DNA of 5,579 nt from the NCBI GenBank assembly GCA_946538875.1, contig CAMNHD010000127.1:1-5579 (forward strand), in the 5' to 3' direction. Made by a program: the position numbers and the translations under genes. Shown in pieces: positions 1 to 4,399 of this stretch; position 1 is the stretch's first letter; each line of letters begins with the position of its first letter. The notes below the pieces were generated by a model, which made no database searches, was not told where the DNA came from, and was given only the letters and a program-made list of their open reading frames with translations. This stretch comes from an uncultured Treponema sp. Its GTDB lineage: Bacteria > Spirochaetota > Spirochaetia > Treponematales > Treponemataceae.

Positions 1-516
1 GATTTTGACGAGCCTTATCTGGTTGACGGAAAAAAGACAGGAAAGTCTATCGGCGAGGTTTTGCTTACACCTACCCGTATTTATGTCAAGCCTGTCATGG
101 AAGTGCTCAAGAAATTCCGCAGCAGCGTGCACGGAATGGTTCATGTGACCGGCGGCGGATTTTACGAGAATGTTCCCCGCATGTTCCCTCATGCCAAGGA
201 AGGCAAGAAGCAGCTTGTTGCAATGATTAAGAAGGACAGCTGGGAAGTTCCTGCTATTTTTGATGAACTGGTGCGCCGTGGTGCTGATCCTAAGAATGTT
301 TATTCTACATTCAACATGGGCATTGGTTTTGTGCTGGCTGTCAGCAAGAAAGATGCTGCGGCTATTCTCAAGATGTTCAACAAGAATGCCAGAAAGTACC
401 ACAAGGCTGGTATTCCTGATATGAAGGCCTATGAGATTGGCTGGGTCGGTCATACTGACAAAGTTATCACCGGCGAGTTCAAGGGCAGCAAGGAAATGAC
501 TCAGTTTGTTGACTGA
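1..516 (+). CDS. purM: Phosphoribosylformylglycinamidine cyclo-ligase (AIR synthetase), C-terminal half, 5' end outside window
   Basis: PurM closes the imidazole ring of the purine: it converts formylglycinamidine ribonucleotide plus ATP to aminoimidazole ribonucleotide in the cytoplasm. The frame is open from base 1 and ends at TGA 514-516, giving 171 visible residues of a protein that is usually about 340-350 long, so roughly the N-terminal half is missing. Diagnostic family blocks are visible: LLTPTRIYVKPV near residues 21-32, then HVTGGGFYENVPR at about 48-60, the glycine-rich segment of the C-terminal AIRS domain, and STFNMGIGFVLAV further on. The reading frame is intact to a normal-looking C-terminus. 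An ATG or TTG inside this frame should not be taken as the start, because conserved family sequence lies upstream of it. A terminator follows directly, so purM is the last gene of its transcript. The family assignment is very secure. Confidence 0.96.
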   Translation, partial: DFDEPYLVDGKKTGKSIGEVLLTPTRIYVKPVMEVLKKFRSSVHGMVHVTGGGFYENVPRMFPHAKEGKKQLVAMIKKDSWEVPAIFDELVRRGADPKNVYSTFNMGIGFVLAVSKKDAAAILKMFNKNARKYHKAGIPDMKAYEIGWVGHTDKVITGEFKGSKEMTQFVD

Positions 517-545
517 GTTTCCAAAGCTGTTTCTGCCTGCTGAAT

Positions 546-606
546 AAAAAAAAGCCTTGACGGAGTGCGCTTTTTGCGTGGCTGGCGTCAGGGCTTTTTG
601 TTTTTT
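546..606. terminator. Two-way intrinsic terminator between purM and the metal-binding protein gene
   Basis: The arms at 550-562 (AAAAGCCTTGACG) and 586-598 (CGTCAGGGCTTTT) pair over 13 positions with a single G-T wobble (557/591). The 23-base loop can itself fold weakly. A T run with one G follows on the plus strand (595-606), and the A run at 546-553 gives eight T on the minus strand. It therefore can stop purM transcripts and, read the other way, transcripts of the convergent minus-strand gene ending at 641. Confidence 0.9.
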
Positions 607-640
607 GGGAAGATTGCCTGCGGGGAGCGGTTCTGTGCGG

Positions 641-1591
641 CTACCTGAGGGCTGCGTTGAGGGCGTTCAGGTTTTTCTGCATTATGGTCAGGTAGCTTAT
701 GCCTCCCTGGGAATCCTTTGAACTGATTGCCTGCATGGAATCCAGCTGAAGTATGGCCCGCTTGGGGTTCTTTGAGTTTGCTATTATTGTGCGGGCTATT
801 TTTTTGTCGGACTTTTCTATTACCATTATGCTGTTCAGGTCCAGGGCATCGCATTTGTCTGCAAGGAATTTTATTGTCTTGAAGCTGGCTTCTGTTTCTG
901 CCGAGCAGCCCGGGAAGGCGGCGTAGTAGTCTATGCTGTAGTCGTCGGCCAGGTAGCGGAATGGAAAGCGGTCTCCGAATACCAGTGTGCGGGATTTTGC
1001 TTTTTGAATGACTGCATGGTAGGAGTTGTCCAGTGCGTTTAGTTTCTGTGTGTAGGTCTCAAGGTTCTGCTCCAGAACTTCCTGGTAGGCAGGGGCGGCT
1101 TGTGCGGCGGCACGGCTTATTGCGGTGCAGAGTATCTTTGCGTTGCGGAGGGAAAGCCATACGTGCTCGTCGTATTCGGTTTCCTCTGCTTCCTCAGTGT
1201 TTTCCATGCCTTCTTTTAATTCTTCTGTCTTTGCATGGATGCCTGTTTCCTGAAGCAGGTTCACTGTCAGCAGATTCTTGTTGCGGACATTGCGGAGGAC
1301 TCCATTTACCCAGTTGTCACTTTCGCCTCCTACGTAGATGAAAATGTCGCAGGCTGAGATTTTTGCTATGTCCTGTACGCGGGGCTGGTAACGGTTCATG
1401 TCGGTGCCGTTGTCCATCAGCATGGTGAGCTCTACGGGAATGCCTGATGTGAGTTCACGGGTCCAGTCGTAAGCGGGGAAAATGGTTGTTACTATTCTTG
1501 TAGTCTTTGCACTGCTTTTTTCTTTGCAGCCTGTGCTGAGGCTGAGTGCGGCTAGTATTGTGGCCATGAGTGCGAGTGTATGACTTTTCAT
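641..1591 (-). CDS. Metal ABC transporter substrate-binding lipoprotein (ZnuA/TroA/AdcA-like)
   Basis: This looks like a cluster A-I binding protein that captures zinc or manganese outside the cytoplasmic membrane for an ABC importer. The protein has 316 residues. A signal peptide of basic start and hydrophobic core ends in LSTGC, so Cys22 would be lipidated (a relaxed spirochaete-type lipobox). Mature sequence opens with TTIFPAYDWTREL. DIFIYVGGESDNWV (about 82-95) and YDEHVWLSLRNA (about 140-151) are typical, the second carrying His143, a standard metal ligand. An acidic stretch (about 122-140) stands where ZnuA proteins often have a His-rich loop. The block DMNRYQP (64-70) has Asn66 where relatives normally have the first His ligand, and the usual third His region reads FGDRFPFRYL (205-214). 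The ATG at 1591 is chosen over the ATG at 1636 because GGAGA lies 5 bases upstream and the signal peptide then begins normally. No ATPase or permease gene is adjacent, so it is an orphan component here. Metal identity is not known. Confidence 0.88.
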   Translation of the reverse strand: MKSHTLALMATILAALSLSTGCKEKSSAKTTRIVTTIFPAYDWTRELTSGIPVELTMLMDNGTDMNRYQPRVQDIAKISACDIFIYVGGESDNWVNGVLRNVRNKNLLTVNLLQETGIHAKTEELKEGMENTEEAEETEYDEHVWLSLRNAKILCTAISRAAAQAAPAYQEVLEQNLETYTQKLNALDNSYHAVIQKAKSRTLVFGDRFPFRYLADDYSIDYYAAFPGCSAETEASFKTIKFLADKCDALDLNSIMVIEKSDKKIARTIIANSKNPKRAILQLDSMQAISSKDSQGGISYLTIMQKNLNALNAALR

Positions 1592-1596
1592 GTGAG

Positions 1597-1601
1597 TCTC
1601 C
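1597..1601 (-). promoter_or_regulatory. Shine-Dalgarno site that fixes the start of the metal-binding lipoprotein
   Basis: On the minus strand GGAGA is followed by 5 bases (CTCAC) and the ATG at 1591. The in-frame ATG at 1636 lies upstream of the predicted transcription start and inside the -10/operator region, so it cannot serve if the promoter call is right. Confidence 0.75.
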
Positions 1602-1605
1602 GGAA

Positions 1606-1626
1606 TGAAAACGATAACGGTTTTCA
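1606..1626. promoter_or_regulatory. Operator-like inverted repeat over the transcription start (proximal site)
   Basis: Arms TGAAAAC (1606-1612) and GTTTTCA (1620-1626) are perfect complements separated by 7 bases. The site covers the predicted transcription start just downstream of the -10 box, where a bound repressor would block RNA polymerase. Its right part, AACGGTTTTCA (1616-1626, reading A at 1616-1617), repeats exactly in the distal site. The right half can also be read as a 7-1-7 element centred on 1619 with an imperfect left arm. Confidence 0.65.
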
Positions 1627-1627
1627 G

Positions 1628-1655
1628 ATTATACATAATTTGTGGCTTTTGTCAA
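1628..1655 (-). promoter_or_regulatory. Sigma-70 promoter of the metal-binding lipoprotein gene
   Basis: On the minus strand TTGACA (1655-1650) and TATAAT (1633-1628) are both perfect consensus hexamers separated by 16 bases. Transcription would start near 1621, about 30 bases before the ATG at 1591. Such a strong core promoter normally needs repression, which fits the inverted repeats on both sides of it. Confidence 0.85.
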
Positions 1656-1657
1656 TA

Positions 1658-1672
1658 TGAAAACGGTTTTCA
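1658..1672. promoter_or_regulatory. Operator-like perfect palindrome upstream of the -35 box (distal site)
   Basis: TGAAAACGGTTTTCA is a perfect 7-1-7 inverted repeat lying two bases upstream of the -35 hexamer. It has the geometry and A/T-rich arms of Fur-family (notably Zur) boxes, which would suit a metal-uptake gene. A LacI-family operator is the alternative. The sequence alone does not identify the regulator. Confidence 0.65.
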
Positions 1673-1726
1673 ATTTGTCTCTGCTTTTTGTCAAAATTGA
1701 TTAGCATTTGAGTTCTGAATCATTGG

Positions 1727-1755
1727 TTGTTATTTTTGGTTTTATCTGCTAAACT
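1727..1755 (+). promoter_or_regulatory. Candidate promoter of purN
   Basis: TTGTTA (1727-1732) and TAAACT (1750-1755) are 17 bases apart, each a partial match to the sigma-70 hexamers. Transcription would begin near 1762, leaving a leader of about 45 bases. It is weaker than the opposite promoter, and the two core elements do not overlap. Confidence 0.5.
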
Positions 1756-1807
1756 TTAGAAAGCCCGGGATTGAACCGGAGCTATTTGTTAGAATGTAGA
1801 GGCTTTT

Positions 1808-2449
1808 ATGGCAAAAATGAATATTGCGGTTCTGGTTAGCGGTGGCGGCACAAATCTTCAGGCGCTGATTGATTTTGAAAAGGCTCATACGGAGTGTCCT
1901 TACCATATTGCGCTTGTCGTGAGCAATACCAAGGAGGCCTATGCGCTTGAGAGGGCCAGGCTTGCCTTGATCCCTGCGGAAATAAGAAGTCCTTTTTCTG
2001 TCATGGGTGCTGAGACTGCCCGTGCGGCTGACCGTGACACAAAGCGGATTGCTGTTTCCAATGCTGTGCTTGAACTGTGCAAGGCCTACCATATTGATGC
2101 TATTGTCCTTGCGGGATATCTTTCTGTCCTTGGCGGAAAAATCATCGAGTCATACAAAGACCGTATTGTGAATCTTCATCCGGCTCTGCTGCCCAAGTTC
2201 GGTGGTGTGGGAATGTGGGGACATAATGTTCATGAAGCGGTGATTGCTGCTGGAGAAAAGGAAAGCGGCTGCACTGTGCATCTGGTGGATTCCGGCTGTG
2301 ATACGGGACGTATTCTTGTGCAGAAGAAGGTGCCGGTAATGCCTGATGACACACCGGACTCTCTGTATGCAAGGATTGCCCCTGAGGAGCATAAGGCCAT
2401 GGTAGAGGGTGTTTGTCTCCTGGCAGAGACTCTTGGCTATACTGCATGA
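1808..2449 (+). CDS. purN: Phosphoribosylglycinamide formyltransferase (GAR transformylase)
   Basis: PurN transfers a formyl group from 10-formyltetrahydrofolate to glycinamide ribonucleotide, the third step of de novo purine synthesis, in the cytoplasm. At 213 residues it has normal length. MNIAVLVSGGGTNLQALI (4-21) is the N-terminal phosphate-binding segment, VLAGYLSVL (100-108) lines the folate pocket, and the catalytic triad of the family (Asn106, His108, Asp144 in Escherichia coli) maps to Asn122 and His124 in VNLHPALLPKF and to Asp165 in DSGCDTGRI. Between the His and the Asp, GGVGMWGHNVHEAV carries a short insertion relative to the E. coli enzyme, a variant I recall from other anaerobes. 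The ATG at 1808 is preferred because AGAGG (1798-1802) is spaced by 5 bases; the second ATG at 1817 has no such site. A DUF454 gene follows 15 bases later. purM lies upstream but is separated by an inverted gene, so purN has its own promoter. Confidence 0.95.
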   Translation: MAKMNIAVLVSGGGTNLQALIDFEKAHTECPYHIALVVSNTKEAYALERARLALIPAEIRSPFSVMGAETARAADRDTKRIAVSNAVLELCKAYHIDAIVLAGYLSVLGGKIIESYKDRIVNLHPALLPKFGGVGMWGHNVHEAVIAAGEKESGCTVHLVDSGCDTGRILVQKKVPVMPDDTPDSLYARIAPEEHKAMVEGVCLLAETLGYTA

Positions 2450-2464
2450 ATTGAGTGAGGCTTG

Positions 2465-2740
2465 ATGAAACTATTGTGGATTGTAGTAGGTATTGTGTTT
2501 ACTCTTCTAGGGCTTGTGGGACTGGCCATTCCTGTGGTTCCGCAGGTGCCGTTTTTTGTCATAGCGGTGCTTGCGTTCTGCAACGTGTCCAACCGGCTCA
2601 GGGTTTGGATTCTCAGGCAGAAGTGGTACCGTAAGTATCTTGCAGTGCACTTTGACCGTTTTCTAAAGAAGCATGACGTGAAATTCGATGGTGCGGGTGC
2701 TGAAAGTGACTGTGAAGACGCTGTAGAAAAAGTTTCGTAA
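2465..2740 (+). CDS. DUF454 (YbaN-like) small inner-membrane protein
   Basis: The product is 91 residues. Residues 1-44 form a hydrophobic hairpin: a first membrane segment up to about 22, a turn with the family's proline motif (IPVVPQVPFF, about 22-31), then a second segment followed by the short positively charged stretch NRLRVWILRQKWYRKYL. This pattern matches DUF454/YbaN proteins, whose function is unknown; the loop LPxxPxxPF is their hallmark. The tail is acidic and hydrophilic, and the protein is a little shorter than E. coli YbaN. The ATG at 2465 is used because GAGG (2457-2460) sits 4 bases upstream; the TTG at 2462 would leave a single-base gap. It starts 15 bases after the purN stop and ends just before a terminator, so it is probably co-transcribed with purN. 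Nothing in the sequence links it to purine synthesis. Confidence 0.85.
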   Translation: MKLLWIVVGIVFTLLGLVGLAIPVVPQVPFFVIAVLAFCNVSNRLRVWILRQKWYRKYLAVHFDRFLKKHDVKFDGAGAESDCEDAVEKVS

Positions 2741-2748
2741 ATAAAAAT

Positions 2749-2784
2749 AAAATCCCGGAGCGTTTGAGGTTCCGGGATTTTTTT
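2749..2784. terminator. Two-way intrinsic terminator between the DUF454 gene and the OmpA-domain gene
   Basis: Arms AAAATCCCGGA (2749-2759) and TCCGGGATTTT (2771-2781) pair perfectly over 11 positions around an 11-base loop. Seven T (2778-2784) follow on the plus strand, and the A-rich 2743-2752 supplies the T tract on the minus strand. It serves both convergent units. Confidence 0.93.
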
Positions 2785-2794
2785 GCAGTGGAGG

Positions 2795-4318
2795 CTAACG
2801 GCGTTCTATTGTGGTGCCTTTTGGAATGACAGTAATTTCCACCCGGCGGTTCTGGGCGCGGCCTTCTGCGGTGGAGTTGTCTCCCACGGGTTTTGTTCCG
2901 CCATAACCGAACCATGTGAACAGATCCTTGTTGATTCCCTGATTGACCAGCTGATTTACGACAGCCTCGGCTCTTTGGAAACTAAGTGTGCGCTGACCGT
3001 TAGGCTTGTTTACGTCTGCGGTGTGGCCGTCAACCCTTATGGTGTATTCGCCGCTGTTGAGAATCTTCTTTATTTCTGCTGCGATGAGGTCTACACGGGG
3101 CTTTTCCTGCGGCAGCAGTTCAGAGGAGTCTGCGACGAACTGGAGGTTTTCCATGACGATTGTAAGTCCGCCCGGAGTGTCTTTTACAGAGGTTTCGGGC
3201 TGCACAGGGTCTTCAATTTCTTTCTTGAGCTTGAAGTAGTCAAGGTAATAGCCTACGTCTTTTTCCGGAGCGGAGACACTGTAGGCTATCTGTGTGTCGT
3301 CAAGAAGAATCACTACCTTTCCCTGCTGGAGAAGGTTCAGATTTGCGGGAACTGTCGTGATGCGAAGGTAGTCTTCGTAGGAAATGACCGGGTCGCAGCG
3401 GTTGACGCCATAGACTTTTTTTGCGCGGATCCACAGAGGGTCACGGCCTGCACGGTCTGTCTTTTTGTTGGAGCCCTGTCCCTGTATATAGTCAACCATG
3501 CCGCTTTTCTTTACTATCTCGGGACTTACCATGTTGCGTTCATAAACCAGGGTCATGCTTTCGTTCCAGATGCGCGGGAAGAGACATGGGTATACCGGGC
3601 TTGCTGTGAATTCGCCCTGAACTGGCAGGGTGCCCCTTGCGTCTATGACTATTCCGCTGTAGGAGCGTGATGCTATGCGGTCGATGGGGCGTTCCTGAAC
3701 ATAGGGCTTGTGGTGTTTGACCAGAAGCGAGCCTATCTGCTGGAGCTGTATTGTGTTTGTAGTCTTTAGCTTTGAGGTCCCGTTTTCAAAGTATGCGGGG
3801 GTGCGTCTGCTGTTGTCGATGATACGTGTGAGTGATTCAAGTGTGATGGAGCCTTCCAGGACCATGTCTCCAAGTGTGCGGGTGTCGTCCACATAGAGTG
3901 AAAGGAGCGGGTCTTTTACCAGTATTGGGAGTTCCATCTGTATGTGGTTGACGGAAAGCGACTTGCCGCTTGGCATGGGTATTCCGGCCTTTTCCACATC
4001 GAAGCTTACATCGGAGACAAAGGTCTTGCTGTTCCAGTCCACAGTGCTGCTTGAGGATAGTGTGGAAAGTTCCTTGGATACATTTGCGCTTGCCCTTGCG
4101 GCTTCCTGCGCTTCCTGTATCTCTGCGTAAGTGAATCCTTCCCGGAGGAAGTCATCTATTATAAACTGCTGTGCGGATGTGTCCGCCACGTATTCTTCCG
4201 AGTAGTAAGCGTCGCCTGTGGAGGTTGTCTTGGCGGCATTGTTTTGCGGGTATGCAGCAAATGCTTGCAATGCAAAAAATAAGCTTAATCCTGCTTGAAT
4301 GGTTCTATTGCCTTTCAA
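2795..4318 (-). CDS. Secreted protein with LPP20-like middle domain and C-terminal OmpA peptidoglycan-binding domain
   Basis: From the TTG at 4318 the protein has 507 residues. Residues 1-21 form a signal peptide (KGNR, a hydrophobic core, then AFA before the cut), so it is exported. Residues 22 to about 205 match nothing I recognise. Residues 220-320 resemble the LPP20/FlgP-type domain: YSGIVIDARG (220-229), PRIWNES, GMVDY (273-277), RDPLWIRAKKVYG and VISYEDY. Residues 383-501 are an OmpA C-terminal domain with FVADSSELLP, VDGHTAD, LSFQRAEAVV, FGYGGTKPV and NRRVEITV. The peptidoglycan-contacting Asp and Arg of OmpA correspond to Asp435 and Arg449, both present. It likely anchors to peptidoglycan in the periplasm; no beta-barrel is evident. 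An ATG at 4363 would add 15 charged residues ahead of the signal peptide and is less likely. The gene lies downstream of a lytic transglycosylase on the same strand. From memory, Treponema pallidum Tp0624 is a comparable modular OmpA protein; orthology is not shown. Confidence 0.85.
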   Translation of the reverse strand: MKGNRTIQAGLSLFFALQAFAAYPQNNAAKTTSTGDAYYSEEYVADTSAQQFIIDDFLREGFTYAEIQEAQEAARASANVSKELSTLSSSSTVDWNSKTFVSDVSFDVEKAGIPMPSGKSLSVNHIQMELPILVKDPLLSLYVDDTRTLGDMVLEGSITLESLTRIIDNSRRTPAYFENGTSKLKTTNTIQLQQIGSLLVKHHKPYVQERPIDRIASRSYSGIVIDARGTLPVQGEFTASPVYPCLFPRIWNESMTLVYERNMVSPEIVKKSGMVDYIQGQGSNKKTDRAGRDPLWIRAKKVYGVNRCDPVISYEDYLRITTVPANLNLLQQGKVVILLDDTQIAYSVSAPEKDVGYYLDYFKLKKEIEDPVQPETSVKDTPGGLTIVMENLQFVADSSELLPQEKPRVDLIAAEIKKILNSGEYTIRVDGHTADVNKPNGQRTLSFQRAEAVVNQLVNQGINKDLFTWFGYGGTKPVGDNSTAEGRAQNRRVEITVIPKGTTIERR

Positions 4319-4325
4319 AATTTCA

Positions 4326-4330
4326 CTCCT
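4326..4330 (-). promoter_or_regulatory. Shine-Dalgarno site supporting a TTG start for the OmpA-domain gene
   Basis: AGGAG on the minus strand is followed by 7 bases (TGAAATT) and TTG at 4318. This is the best ribosome site in the region, and translation from there gives a clean signal peptide. The ATG at 4363 has only AAGGA three bases away. Confidence 0.7.
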
Positions 4331-4349
4331 GAAAAAATACACTTTGGGA

Positions 4350-4377
4350 ACCTCTATAAACATAAGTCCTTAGAGGT
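4350..4377 (-). promoter_or_regulatory. Inverted repeat in the leader of the OmpA-domain gene
   Basis: Arms 4350-4356 (ACCTCTA on the plus strand) and 4371-4377 (TAGAGGT) pair over 7 bases around a 14-base loop that holds the upstream ATG at 4363. The hairpin ends 19 bases before the AGGAG site. It is not followed directly by a T run, so it is not a convincing terminator; it may affect RNA stability or start choice. Confidence 0.4.
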
Positions 4378-4399
4378 GACTTTAAAAATGCCCGGTTCT

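Noticed and set aside
588..854. Minus-strand open frame of 88 codons
   Set aside because: It overlaps the end of the metal-binding gene in another frame and runs into the terminator; its composition is typical of an off-frame translation.
1033..1341. Plus-strand open frame of 102 codons
   Set aside because: It is antisense to the metal-binding lipoprotein and is rich in Arg, Cys and Leu without any motif.
1606..1672. Reading the inverted repeats as catabolite (CcpA cre) or PurR operators
   Set aside because: The TGAAAACG core does resemble LacI-family sites, but the distal site has an odd 7-1-7 centre rather than a central CG dyad, and the gene served is metal uptake. It is kept as an alternative, not as the main call.
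1756..1807. Purine riboswitch before purN
   Set aside because: The leader is only about 45 bases and lacks the conserved three-way junction and loop sequences of that riboswitch class.
1742..2092. Minus-strand open frame of 116 codons across the purN start
   Set aside because: It overlaps the conserved N-terminal half of purN, has no recognisable motif and crosses the purN promoter region.
2783..3670. Long plus-strand open frame of 295 codons opposite the OmpA-domain gene
   Set aside because: It lies antisense to a gene with clear domain matches, begins inside the tail of the terminator region, shows no family motif and is Cys/Val-rich as expected of an antisense shadow.
4350..4377. Intrinsic terminator between the transglycosylase and OmpA-domain genes
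   Set aside because: The 7-base-pair stem is A/T-rich and no T run follows at once; the nearest T tract is more than 10 bases further on.
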